Below are positions 24,268 to 33,423 of a stretch of 64,000 bases of DNA, one piece after another. The translations under genes were made by a program, and so were the position numbers. Under the pieces are notes generated by a model, which was not told where the DNA came from, did not search any database, and was given only the letters and a program-made list of their open reading frames with translations. Source of the stretch: Sphingomonas sp. TDK1 (GTDB taxonomy: Bacteria; Pseudomonadota; Alphaproteobacteria; Sphingomonadales; Sphingomonadaceae); the NCBI RefSeq assembly GCF_001650735.1, contig NZ_LXVY01000009.1, positions 1-64,000 of the forward strand. The letters run 5' to 3'. Numbering within the stretch: position 1 is the stretch's first letter; the number at the start of each line of letters is the position of its first letter.

Positions 24268-26879
24268 TTTTGGGCAGCGACCGAACCATCTCGGCTGGGG
24301 CCGAGCCGTGGCATTCCAGGACGGCCGGGCAGTGTCTGGATATGCTCCGCAGCGGGCACGAAGGGCTGGATGCCGCGCAGGCGGAAGCCCGGCTGCTCCG
24401 GACAGGCCCCAACATCCTGCCGCAGCCAGCGGCAGCGAGTTTCGGCCGGCTCTTTGCGCGGCAGTTCGTCAACCCGCTCATCTATCTCCTGCTCGCCGCG
24501 GGATTGGTCGCGCTGCTCGTCGGCGACGAGGTCGATGCGGCCTTCATCCTGGGCGTGTTGTTACTCAACGCTGCGGTCGGCGCCGTTCAGGAGAAGAAGG
24601 CGGATTCGAGCGCCGCGGCGCTGCGTAAGCTGATCCGGGATGTGGCCCGCGTGCGGCGGGACGGGCAGGTAACCGAGATCGCGGCGGAGAAGCTGATCCC
24701 CGGGGACGTGGTGGAAGTGGAAGGCGGCATGAACGTGCCGGCCGACCTCCGCCTCCTTGATGCACTAGGACTCTCTGCCGACGAGAGCCTGCTGACCGGC
24801 GAGTCGGTGGCGGTCGCCAAGGACGCAGGGGCGGTGATTGCCGTCGACACGCCGGTGGCAGACCGGGTGACCCTGCTCCACGCCGGCACGGTCGTCGCGC
24901 AAGGACGGGCGCATGGCGTGGTGGTCGCTACGGGAGCGGACACGGCGCTCGGAGCGATCGCGGGATCGCTGTCCCGCGCCGCCGACGCACCATCGCCGCT
25001 GACGCTGCGGATTGCGCAGCTCAGCCGTCAGATCGCTATAGGGGTGATGCTGCTGATCGCAGCGGTTTCCGGGCTGCTGCTGCTTCGCGGCACGCCGGTG
25101 CAGGAGGTGTTCCTGCTCGCGGTCGCGCTGGCGGTCTCCGCGATCCCGGAGGGCTTGCCGATTGCCGTGACGGTGGCGCTGTCCGCGGCGTCCTGGCGCA
25201 TGGCGCGCCGCAACGTCATCGTGCGCAACCTGCCGGCGGTCGAAGGGCTCGGCGCCTGCACCCTGATCGCGACGGACAAGACGGGCACGCTGACCATGAA
25301 CCGGCTGACGGTGGAGCGCGTGTGGCTCGGCGACGGGCGCGAATACGCGCCTGAGAACTGGAGAAGCGGACCGGCCGTCCCGGCTCTCGTCGCGCTCGCC
25401 CGCTCCGCGGTGCTGTGCAACGAGGCGAGCGGCAGCGGTGACACCTTCACCGGCGATGCAGTCGACGTGGCCCTGCTGCGCTTTGCCGGGGAGGCCGGCA
25501 TCGATGTGGACGCTGCACGCACCCATGAAGTCTGCCGCGCGCGCCGCCCCTACGAGCCCGCCCTGAAGTTCGCTGCCGCCTTGATCGGCGCCGACGGCAG
25601 CGCATGCCTCCACGTGAAGGGCGCGGCGGAGGTCGTCCTGCCGATGTGCGACGCTCCCCCACAGGATGCCCTCTCCGCTGCTGCGCGGCTCGCCAGAGAG
25701 GGCTATCGCGTGCTCGCCCTCGCGTCGGGCCCGTCAGCAGCGGAGGCGGACGTCGCCGACCCGCAAGGCTTGACCCTGCTCGGCGTCGTCTGCCTCGCCG
25801 ATCCGTTGCGACCGGAAGTGCCGGCTGCGGTCGCCGCCTGCCGCAGCGCGGGTGTGGGCGTGCGGATGGTCACCGGCGATCATCCCGCGACCGCGCTCTC
25901 CATCGCCCGCCGGCTTGGGATTGCCGATGACGGCGCGATCGTCGTCACGGGAGCGGAGCTGGAAACGTCGGGCGGTGCGGCGGGCCGGGAGCGGCTGAAG
26001 CACGCGACCGTCCTCGCCCGCTTCGCCCCGGCGCAGAAGCTGGCGCTGGTCGAGGCATTGCAGGCTCAGGGCGAGCTGGTCGCGGTGACCGGCGATGGCG
26101 TGAACGACGCCCCGGCGCTTAAGGCTGCCCACATCGGCATCGCGATGGGGCGCGGCGGCACCGACGTCGCGCGCGGCGTGGCGGATCTGGTGCTCGCCGA
26201 CGATAATTTCGCCTCGATCGTCGCCGGCATCGAGGAAGGACGGGTTACGCAGGACAATGTCCGGCGGATCGTGATGATCATGCTCGCGACCGGCTTCAGC
26301 GAGATCGCGATGTTCCTGCTGGCGCTGCTCGTCGGGCTCCCGATGCCGCTGACCGCGGTGCAATTGCTCTGGCTCAACGTGGTGACGAACGGGCTGCAGG
26401 ATGTGACCTTGGGATTCGAGCGCGGGGCTGGCGACGCGCTCTCCCGTCGGCCTCGATCCCCCGGCTCACGTCTGATCGACGGCCGCGCGCTGCGCCTGAT
26501 GGCGCCGCCCGCGCTCTACATGGCGACCGCGGCCATCCTGCTCTTCCACTGGCGTTTGGGGGCGGGCGACACGGTGGAGGTGGCGCGCAACCTGGTGCTG
26601 TTCACGACCGTCCTGTTCCAGAACGTCTATGTGCTCTGCATGCGGTCCGAGACGCGGCCGGTGACGCGTATCCCGCTGCTGTCGAACCCTTGGCTGGTCG
26701 CCGGGGTAGCGGGCGCCCTGCTGCTCCAGATCCTGGTCCAGCACCTCGCCGTGGGTGCGTTGATCCTGGGCACGAAGCCGCTCGGGGCACCTCTCTACGC
26801 CCTCAGCGCAGCGGCCGCGATCGGGCTGGCCGTGGTGATCGAGGGGACCAAGCGCCTGTGCGCCCGCTCGCTACCCTGA
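24264..26879 (+). CDS. P-type cation-transporting ATPase (P2-like)
   Basis: An 871-residue P-type ATPase with TGES at 178-181, the phosphorylation motif DKTGTLT beginning at Asp338, hinge GDGVNDAP, and an N-terminal cation-ATPase domain. The fourth membrane helix carries PEGLP as in Ca2+/Mn2+ pumps; the sixth reads LNVVTNGLQDVTLGFE, where the usual TD of calcium pumps is TN. No metal-binding N-terminal cysteine motifs are present, arguing against copper or zinc. The ion is unresolved. A GTG at 24264 overlaps the ADH stop. Confidence 0.9.
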   Translation: MILGSDRTISAGAEPWHSRTAGQCLDMLRSGHEGLDAAQAEARLLRTGPNILPQPAAASFGRLFARQFVNPLIYLLLAAGLVALLVGDEVDAAFILGVLLLNAAVGAVQEKKADSSAAALRKLIRDVARVRRDGQVTEIAAEKLIPGDVVEVEGGMNVPADLRLLDALGLSADESLLTGESVAVAKDAGAVIAVDTPVADRVTLLHAGTVVAQGRAHGVVVATGADTALGAIAGSLSRAADAPSPLTLRIAQLSRQIAIGVMLLIAAVSGLLLLRGTPVQEVFLLAVALAVSAIPEGLPIAVTVALSAASWRMARRNVIVRNLPAVEGLGACTLIATDKTGTLTMNRLTVERVWLGDGREYAPENWRSGPAVPALVALARSAVLCNEASGSGDTFTGDAVDVALLRFAGEAGIDVDAARTHEVCRARRPYEPALKFAAALIGADGSACLHVKGAAEVVLPMCDAPPQDALSAAARLAREGYRVLALASGPSAAEADVADPQGLTLLGVVCLADPLRPEVPAAVAACRSAGVGVRMVTGDHPATALSIARRLGIADDGAIVVTGAELETSGGAAGRERLKHATVLARFAPAQKLALVEALQAQGELVAVTGDGVNDAPALKAAHIGIAMGRGGTDVARGVADLVLADDNFASIVAGIEEGRVTQDNVRRIVMIMLATGFSEIAMFLLALLVGLPMPLTAVQLLWLNVVTNGLQDVTLGFERGAGDALSRRPRSPGSRLIDGRALRLMAPPALYMATAAILLFHWRLGAGDTVEVARNLVLFTTVLFQNVYVLCMRSETRPVTRIPLLSNPWLVAGVAGALLLQILVQHLAVGALILGTKPLGAPLYALSAAAAIGLAVVIEGTKRLCARSLP

Positions 26880-26948
26880 TCTACGTATATGTCCCAAGCG
26901 AGCCGATTTCGGGCCGCTGCTACGTTCCTGGGCAACAAGGAGGTAGCG

Positions 26949-27767
26949 ATGCTCAAGGACCTGCTGGCAGTTGTCGACACCGCGGACAAGGACGATCAGT
27001 TCATCAAGGATGTGATCGCGTTCGCTGAATTTCACTGTGCGCATCTGAGCATTGCCATCCTCTCGCCTATTCCCACCCCTGATTACGCACTCGCCTTCGG
27101 CTCGCCCTATATCATCCTCGACGAGTTCGTCCGGCTCAGCGAGGAGAAGGAGGCCAGACTGGCGAAGCCGGCCGGCAAGGCGGCTGTCGAAGTCCGCACG
27201 CTGAGCGACGAAATGGCGGCCATGATCGAGACACTGGTCGTGCAGGCGCGCTACTTCGACGCCGTGCTGTTCGGGCCGGCCGATGCCTATGGTTCGGAGG
27301 GCCTCAGGCGACAGGCGCTGGAGGCAGTCGCTCTGACGTCGGGGCGGCCGGCTCTGGTTCTTCCCGCGGGCGTGACGCCACGCGCATTCGATCACATCAC
27401 TGTCGGCTGGAACGCGACGCGGGAATCCTCGCGGGCGCTCAACGACGCGCTGCCGCTGATCGCGCCCGCGGCACGCGTCGACATCGTCGCGGTGGATGCC
27501 GAGCCGTCCGGCAAGACCCACGGCTCCGAGCCGGGTGCCGACATTGCCCGTCACCTGGTGCGGCTCGGCCACGAGGTCGAGGTGTTCGGCATCTCCTCGG
27601 ACGGGGCGCCTGTCTCCGAGGTCTTGGTCTCGCACGCGCGACGTCGCTCCGCGGACCTGCTCGTGATTGGCGCCTATGGCCATTCGCGCTGGCGCGAGAT
27701 GATCCTCGGCGGCATCACCCGCGACCTGATCGATGAGGCGTCCGTGCCGCTGCTCCTCGCCCACTGA
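26949..27767 (+). CDS. Universal stress protein (tandem-domain)
   Basis: A 272-residue protein of two Usp-like halves; the C-terminal half has the nucleotide-binding loop GAYGHSRWREMILGGITRD. The ATG at 26949 is chosen for the AAGGAGG before it; the longer frame from 26889 has no signal. UspA proteins bind ATP and support survival in growth arrest and low oxygen. A weak half-match to the island motif (TACGTA at 26882) lies upstream. Confidence 0.9.
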   Translation: MLKDLLAVVDTADKDDQFIKDVIAFAEFHCAHLSIAILSPIPTPDYALAFGSPYIILDEFVRLSEEKEARLAKPAGKAAVEVRTLSDEMAAMIETLVVQARYFDAVLFGPADAYGSEGLRRQALEAVALTSGRPALVLPAGVTPRAFDHITVGWNATRESSRALNDALPLIAPAARVDIVAVDAEPSGKTHGSEPGADIARHLVRLGHEVEVFGISSDGAPVSEVLVSHARRRSADLLVIGAYGHSRWREMILGGITRDLIDEASVPLLLAH

Positions 27768-27894
27768 TAAGGGGGAGCCTGATAAACTTAGGCGCGTGCG
27801 GCAGCCGGATGGCGCTCAGCACGGGGAACACTGACGCGATGGGGACGGCGGGTCGCAGACTTAGCCCACCCCGCCGGGGGCAAGAGGAGGTAAT

Positions 27895-28641
27895 ATGGAC
27901 GACGTCGATCAAAGCGAGCGGCGTGAGGCAGACCAGGCGCCGGCGCTTGCGTGCCACCACTCCACTCCCTCCTTCGGCACCGATGCGGACCCCGCTCACC
28001 TCCGTCATCTCGTCATCGTCGGGCACCCCGCCCCGGGGAGCTTCAATCATGCACTCGCCGCGGCCTATTGCGACGCCGTCCAGGCAACCGGGCAGGCGGC
28101 GGTTCTGCGCGATCTCTACGTTGCCGGCTTCGATCCGCTGCTCAGAGCGGACGAACGGCCAGAAACCCCAGAATTTCGCCTGTCGCCTGATGTGGTGGAG
28201 GAACTGGCCCAAGTCGAGCGGGCGAGCGCGATCGTCCTCGTCTATCCGATCTGGTTCGGGATGCCGCCGGCCGTCATCACAGGCTATGTGGACCGTGTGC
28301 TGGGCGCGGGGTTCAGCGCCCGGCAGATCCGGGCGGGCGAGGACAATCCGTTGCTGACCGGCAAGCAACTGGTGCTGCTGACGACTTCGGGCTCGACACT
28401 GCCGTGGCTCGCGGAACGCGGGCAGTGGCACGGACTGCGCGAAGCATTCGACTTCTACCTCGAATCGATCTTCTCGTTTGCGAACTGCGAGCATGAGCAT
28501 TTTGAATCGATCGTCTCTCCGCTGCTGCCCTCCTACGCCGCGGAATGCCTGGGCCGGGCAGCAGATCGTGCGCGGGCGACCTGCAGCGTGCTGCTGAGCG
28601 AGGCGCACAAGCGCGAGAAGCGCGCCAAGCTGTCGTCCTAG
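27895..28641 (+). CDS. Flavodoxin-fold NAD(P)H oxidoreductase, paralogue 2
   Basis: A 248-residue paralogue of the protein at 21876: VIVGHPAPGSFNHAL, VLRDLYVAGFDPLLRA, YPIWFGMPPAVITGYVDRVL and TTSGSTLPWLAERG. It has an extra 35-residue N-terminal segment. GAGGAGG precedes the ATG. It lies between the stress-protein and phosphoketolase genes. The family suggests two-electron quinone or electrophile reduction. Confidence 0.86.
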   Translation: MDDVDQSERREADQAPALACHHSTPSFGTDADPAHLRHLVIVGHPAPGSFNHALAAAYCDAVQATGQAAVLRDLYVAGFDPLLRADERPETPEFRLSPDVVEELAQVERASAIVLVYPIWFGMPPAVITGYVDRVLGAGFSARQIRAGEDNPLLTGKQLVLLTTSGSTLPWLAERGQWHGLREAFDFYLESIFSFANCEHEHFESIVSPLLPSYAAECLGRAADRARATCSVLLSEAHKREKRAKLSS

Positions 28642-28782
28642 CGTGGTCAGTGCCATCGCTTCACAAGGGGTGTCCCTCATGTTCCGGTCGATCGTTGCAG
28701 CCGCTCCCTTATTCCAGTCCCGCCATCTGATCGCGACCGGACCGAAGCAAGCCGTAAGAGCTCTGCCGACGAGGTCGTGTCG

Positions 28783-31161
28783 ATGAGTGCGCTGGTCGAA
28801 CTGCCCACCCAGGTCAGCGCCGACGAGGAACTCGCCGCGATCGACCGCTGGTGGCGCGCCGCCAACTACCTGTCGGTCGGCCAGATCTATCTGCTCGACA
28901 ATCCCTTGCTCCGTCGGCCTTTGGCACCGGCGGACATCAAGCCGCGGCTACTTGGCCACTGGGGAACGAGCCCCGGACTGACCTTCATCCAGGCACACCT
29001 CAACCGGATCATCCGGCGCGACGATCGCGATGTGCTGTTCGTCTGCGGACCCGGCCATGGAGGCCCGGCGGTGCTCGCCTGTGCCTGGCTGGATGGTGGC
29101 TACGAGCGCGTCTTCCCGGAGGTGACCCGCGACGAGGCCGGCATGGCACGACTGTTCCGCCGCTTCTCCTTTCCCGGCGGGGTGCCGAGTCATGCCGGGG
29201 CAGAGACGCCGGGCTCGATCCACGAGGGCGGCGAACTCGGCTATGCTCTGTCCCATGCCTTCGGCGCGGCCTTCGACAATCCGGACCTGACGGTCGCCTG
29301 CGTCGTCGGGGACGGGGAGGCGGAAACTGGACCGCTCGCCGCGGCGTGGCACTCGATCGCGTTTCTCGATCCGGCACGCGATGGCGCGGTGCTGCCGATC
29401 CTGCACCTGAACGGCTACAAGATCGCCAATCCGACGATCCTCGGGCGGATGCCCGATGCGCAGCTGGAGCAGTTCTTCACCGGCCTCGGCTACCGGCCGA
29501 TTTTTGTCGTGGGCGACGATCCGGCACCGATGCACCGCCGTATGGCGGAAGCGATGGACGAGGCATTCGCGACGATCGACGCGATCCGCGCTGCGGCGCG
29601 CGCGGGTACGGCACCCGAAGGCGTTCCCCGGTGGCCGATCGTCGTGCTGCGCAGCCCGAAGGGATGGACCGGCCCCGAGCGTGTCGATGACCTTCGCGTA
29701 GAGGGGTTCTGGCGCGCCCATCAGGTGCCGATCGCCAACGCAAGGGGCGACGCGGCCCACCTGGACCAGCTGGAGGGATGGTTGCGCAGCTATCGTCCCG
29801 ACGAACTGTTCGACATCGATGGCAGCCCGAGGCAGGATCTGCTCGATCTCGCTCCAGATCGTCCGATGAGCAAGAGCGCCTATAGCGACGGCAGCCGCCA
29901 TTCGCCTCTTGCCCGGCCTGACTGGCGCAGCCATGCCATCGCGGTGCCGCAGCCCGGCGGTGTCACGGGCGAGGCGACCCGCACGCTCGGCTCCTGGCTC
30001 GCCGAGACGATGCGGATGAGCGCGCGCTCGCGCAACTTCCGCATCTTCGGCCCTGACGAGACCGTCTCGAACCGTCTCGGTGCCGTGCTCGACCAGACCG
30101 ACCGCGCGTGGCTGGAGGCGGTCGAACCCTATGACGAGCATCTGGCGCCCGGCGGCCGCGTCATGGAAATATTGTCCGAGCACTGCTGCCAGGGATGGCT
30201 GGAAGGCTATGTCCTCACCGGCCGGCATGGCCTCTTCAACTGTTACGAAGGCTTTGCGCCGATCGTCGATTCGATGGTCAACCAGCACGCCAAGTGGCTG
30301 AAGGTGACGCGGGGCCTCGACTGGCGCCGGCCCATCCCTTCGCTCAACACGCTGCTGAGCAGCCATGTCTGGCAGCAGGACCATAACGGCTTCAGCCATC
30401 AGGACCCCGGCTTCATCGATCACGGCGCTAACAAGAAGGCCGACGTGGTGCGCGTCTATCTGCCGCCCGACACCAATTGCCTGCTGCGCACGATGGATCA
30501 CTGCATGGGCACCTGGGACCGGATCAACGTGGTCGTCGCCGGCAAGGCCCCGATGCCGCAATGGCTCGACGCCGAGGCGGCCGAGGCGCATTGCGCGGCG
30601 GGTGCTGGCATCTGGGAATGGGCGGGCAGCGATCGCGACGGGGCGCTGCCCGATGTGGTGATGGCATGCTGCGGCGACGTGCCGACGATGGAGGCGCTGG
30701 CGGCGGTCGATCTGCTTCGGCGCCATTGCCCGACGCTCGCGATCCGCGTCGTCAACGTGGTCGACCTCATGGTGCTGCAATCGGAGCGCGAGCACCCGCA
30801 CGGTCTCTCCGACGCTGCCTTCGACGCGCTGTTCACCACGGATCGCCCGGTGGTCTTCGCCTTCCACGGCTATCCGCACCTGATCCACCGGCTGACCTAC
30901 TCACGCCGGGGCCACGCCAACCTCCACGTGCGCGGCTATACGGAGGAGGGGACGACGACCACCCCGTTCGACATGGTGGTGCGCAACCGGGTCGACCGCT
31001 TCCATCTTGCCATCGCCGCGATCGACCTTGTGCCGGGGTTGGCGGAACGGGCTTCTCACACCCGCCAGCACCTGACGGGGGCACTCGATCGCCATCGGCG
31101 CTACATCGTCGAGCACGGCGAGGACATGCCCGAAGTGGCCGAGTGGCGCTGGTGCCCGTGA
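28783..31161 (+). CDS. xfp: Phosphoketolase (Xfp family)
   Basis: A 792-residue thiamine diphosphate enzyme. Motifs: [32 protein letters not shown], the TPP-binding [17 protein letters not shown], and HQDPGFIDH. It cleaves xylulose-5-phosphate or fructose-6-phosphate to acetyl phosphate and an aldose phosphate, which feeds the acetate kinase of this island directly. I chose the ATG at 28783, with GAGG eight bases upstream, over a GTG six bases earlier. Confidence 0.95.
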   Translation: MSALVELPTQVSADEELAAIDRWWRAANYLSVGQIYLLDNPLLRRPLAPADIKPRLLGHWGTSPGLTFIQAHLNRIIRRDDRDVLFVCGPGHGGPAVLACAWLDGGYERVFPEVTRDEAGMARLFRRFSFPGGVPSHAGAETPGSIHEGGELGYALSHAFGAAFDNPDLTVACVVGDGEAETGPLAAAWHSIAFLDPARDGAVLPILHLNGYKIANPTILGRMPDAQLEQFFTGLGYRPIFVVGDDPAPMHRRMAEAMDEAFATIDAIRAAARAGTAPEGVPRWPIVVLRSPKGWTGPERVDDLRVEGFWRAHQVPIANARGDAAHLDQLEGWLRSYRPDELFDIDGSPRQDLLDLAPDRPMSKSAYSDGSRHSPLARPDWRSHAIAVPQPGGVTGEATRTLGSWLAETMRMSARSRNFRIFGPDETVSNRLGAVLDQTDRAWLEAVEPYDEHLAPGGRVMEILSEHCCQGWLEGYVLTGRHGLFNCYEGFAPIVDSMVNQHAKWLKVTRGLDWRRPIPSLNTLLSSHVWQQDHNGFSHQDPGFIDHGANKKADVVRVYLPPDTNCLLRTMDHCMGTWDRINVVVAGKAPMPQWLDAEAAEAHCAAGAGIWEWAGSDRDGALPDVVMACCGDVPTMEALAAVDLLRRHCPTLAIRVVNVVDLMVLQSEREHPHGLSDAAFDALFTTDRPVVFAFHGYPHLIHRLTYSRRGHANLHVRGYTEEGTTTTPFDMVVRNRVDRFHLAIAAIDLVPGLAERASHTRQHLTGALDRHRRYIVEHGEDMPEVAEWRWCP

Positions 31162-31234
31162 ATGGTCGCGGATGTTCCGACGGGACGGAGTGGTTGAAGC
31201 CGGCAGCGTTCGTCTCGCTGCCGCGATCCGGGGC

Positions 31235-31250
31235 TCCGGGACATTACGCA
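31235..31250 (-). promoter_or_regulatory. 16-bp island motif, site 3
   Basis: Minus-strand reading TGCGTAATGTCCCGGA fits TNCGKRNNNNCCCGKA. Its centre is about 42 bases before the ATG at 31285, in the spacer between the phosphoketolase and oxidoreductase genes. Confidence 0.5.
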
Positions 31251-31284
31251 TTCCCTCCATTTCTCCGAGGGTGATGGTCGAACC

Positions 31285-31944
31285 ATGCAACAGCCGTCCG
31301 CACCTCAGCACTACATCGTCCTCGCGAACCCCTCGCCGCAGAGCTTTTGTCACGCTCTCTCTCGCAGATATGCGGCGACGGTCGAGCGTCTTGGGCACAC
31401 CGCAACGATCTGCGATCTGTGCGCGATGGCCTTCGATCCGGTCCTGCGGGACTCGGAGCGCTTCGACCATGGCGACCGGCACCATCCCTGGATCGCTGCT
31501 GAGCTCGAACGGCTCGCGGCGAGTGGTGCGCTGGTGCTCATCTATCCGATCTGGTTCGGCGGGCCTCCCGCGATCCTGAAGGGTTATGTCGACCGGGTCA
31601 TGGGTGCCCATTGCGGCTTTCGTTCCTTCCGCGACGGCGGCGCCCAGCCGCCGCTGAGAGGACGATTCTTGCTCAGCATCACGACGTCCGGGACCCCGGC
31701 CGGCTGGCTGGAGGAGCGGGGCCAGCGGCGCGCGCTGCGCGAGGGCTTCGACGTCTATATCGAGCGTGGTTTCGGCTTGCGCGATGCCGGCCACGTCAGC
31801 TTCGACGAGATCTTCTCCAACATGAGCACCGCCCACGCCGAGCGGGCGTTGGCGGAGGTCTCATCGGCTGCCGACCGGATGTGTGGCCTGCTCAATGAGC
31901 GAGGAACAGCGGAACCGGGCTGTTCGTCAGCATCTCGCGAGTGA
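31285..31944 (+). CDS. Flavodoxin-fold NAD(P)H oxidoreductase, paralogue 3
   Basis: A 219-residue paralogue: YIVLANPSPQSFCHAL, AMAFDPVLRDSERF, YPIWFGGPPAILKGYVDRVM, TTSGTPAGWLEERG. Its last 53 bases overlap the convergent stress-protein gene on the other strand. Compared with paralogues 1 and 2 the C-terminus is shorter. Confidence 0.85.
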   Translation: MQQPSAPQHYIVLANPSPQSFCHALSRRYAATVERLGHTATICDLCAMAFDPVLRDSERFDHGDRHHPWIAAELERLAASGALVLIYPIWFGGPPAILKGYVDRVMGAHCGFRSFRDGGAQPPLRGRFLLSITTSGTPAGWLEERGQRRALREGFDVYIERGFGLRDAGHVSFDEIFSNMSTAHAERALAEVSSAADRMCGLLNERGTAEPGCSSASRE

Positions 31945-32701
31945 CACCGCCGAAGAGCGCCTCGACGAAGCGGAGATGGCTGAAGCCGCCCATGACCAGT
32001 AGGCCATGTTCCCCGCGCGACAGTTCCTCGGTCAGCACCTTGCCAGCACCATGCGCGCCAACTGGAAGCCGGCGAACCGTCGGGTGGATATCATGGCGCG
32101 AAAGGTACGCCGCCGCCTCCTCGGCGGGAGCCGCCACCGAACCGTCCTGTATTTCCAGGATCGTGACCCCGCTTGCCGCTTTGAGGAGCGGCACGGCGGC
32201 TCGCAGGGCGCAAGCCGCACATAGCGAGCCATCCCAGGCGACGAGAACGTTGCTGAGGTCCAGACGATTGAGGTCGGCGGGGACAGCCAGCACCGGCTTG
32301 CCCGAGCGCACCACCAGATCGCCGGTCGCCGCGCGCATGTCGGGAGCCCCGTATGCTTCGAGCTCGCGATTGGTCACGATGACATCGGCCAGTTCACTGG
32401 CATTCTTCAGGCAGCCGGCGATATCGCCCTTCGCATCAACCCAGTCCCAGGCCACGTCCTCAGCGGCGAGGCGCTGCTGAAGCTTGTTCTTGTTGGAGGC
32501 TTCGCGTGCTGCCTCCTCCGTCACCAGGTCCGCGGTCAGATAGGCGTCGTTGTAGAAGGGATCGCCGCCGGCGAACGTCGGAGTATAGGTCACGTCCAGA
32601 CAGGTGAGGTGGCCATCGACCGCGCGGCTGAGGTCCAGCGCAGCTTGGAAGCGCGCCTCTTGCCCGCCATCGTCATGGACGAGAAGGAGAACGTTTTTCA
32701 T
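31892..32701 (-). CDS. Universal stress protein (tandem-domain)
   Basis: A 269-residue protein with two Usp-like halves (NVLLLVHDDGGQEARFQAAL at the N-terminus; VLVAWDGSLCAACALRAAVP starting the second). The C-terminal loop GGFSHLRFVEALFGGVTREML matches the Usp nucleotide-binding pattern. Its promoter region contains island motif site 4. It overlaps the convergent oxidoreductase gene at its 3' end. Confidence 0.9.
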   Translation of the reverse strand: MKNVLLLVHDDGGQEARFQAALDLSRAVDGHLTCLDVTYTPTFAGGDPFYNDAYLTADLVTEEAAREASNKNKLQQRLAAEDVAWDWVDAKGDIAGCLKNASELADVIVTNRELEAYGAPDMRAATGDLVVRSGKPVLAVPADLNRLDLSNVLVAWDGSLCAACALRAAVPLLKAASGVTILEIQDGSVAAPAEEAAAYLSRHDIHPTVRRLPVGAHGAGKVLTEELSRGEHGLLVMGGFSHLRFVEALFGGVTREMLTNSPVPLFLAH

Positions 32702-32762
32702 CGGTTGCCATCCAGCATATCGTGGGCGCTACGTTGTTATGCTCTCGATCTACTGTTCGGCA

Positions 32763-32778
32763 TCCGGGATTGTACGGA
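32763..32778 (-). promoter_or_regulatory. 16-bp island motif, site 4
   Basis: Minus-strand reading TCCGTACAATCCCGGA fits TNCGKRNNNNCCCGKA. Its centre lies about 69 bases before the ATG of the stress-protein gene (32701), the same spacing and orientation as sites 1 and 2. Confidence 0.55.
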
Positions 32779-32857
32779 GCCGCTTACGCGGCGAGGACTC
32801 GGTCGTCGCGAGACGAGGCGAGCCCCTGGTAGTCAGATCGATCCGGCTGCGATGTCT

Positions 32858-33304
32858 TCAGCGCCTGCGTTCCAGGATTCGCTCTATCAGACGGATACGA
32901 CCGACGAGCGCCACGAAGAACGCGGTGGACCATCCGAGCAATATCATCCCGTTTGCACCCTCGATGGCGCCGATCAACCGCCATGCCCTGCCAAGCACAA
33001 CGTCGCCGTAACCGACCGTGGTATAGGTCGAGGTGGAATAATAGAGCGCCGCCTCGAAGCTGGTAACGGCGCCGAGCAGATCAAACAAGGCAGCATAGGC
33101 CCAGATCTCGAGACCGTGCAGCGCGAACAATCCCAGTGCGGCGCCGATGATCGCCAGAACCTCATAGCGCAACGCGCGATTGGGCGACTCGCCCGACGGT
33201 TGCCGCGACAGCAGCAGCAGGAGGCTGGAGAGCCCCGCGAGATGGACGAGCGTGGTCGCCAGTACCATGGCGGTTGCAATCCCGAGCTGCGCGATCAAGC
33301 TCAT
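32858..33304 (-). CDS. Potassium-channel-like membrane protein
   Basis: A 148-residue protein with four hydrophobic segments and a pore signature TSTYTTVGYGDVVLG, where TVGYGD is the K+ selectivity filter. It has no RCK or cyclic-nucleotide domain. Small ion-channel-family proteins of this size occur beside stress genes in alphaproteobacteria. It lies 119 bases after the APH/ATPase gene on the same strand and may be cotranscribed with it. Confidence 0.8.
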   Translation of the reverse strand: MSLIAQLGIATAMVLATTLVHLAGLSSLLLLLSRQPSGESPNRALRYEVLAIIGAALGLFALHGLEIWAYAALFDLLGAVTSFEAALYYSTSTYTTVGYGDVVLGRAWRLIGAIEGANGMILLGWSTAFFVALVGRIRLIERILERRR

Positions 33305-33423
33305 CGCCAGGTAGAGTAGGAGGCCGCGAAAACGGTCCCCATGCGTGGATGTACGTAGGCAGTCGTTTCCATGCGCGTCGAGGAGGAGTGGTGCCGGTGC
33401 CGCTGCTCGTGCATTGGAGCCGG

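Noticed and set aside
26882..26899. TACGTA...CCCAAG as a sixth copy of the 16-bp motif
   Set aside because: Only one half matches and the spacer is one base longer, so it is mentioned as a weak half-site and not counted.
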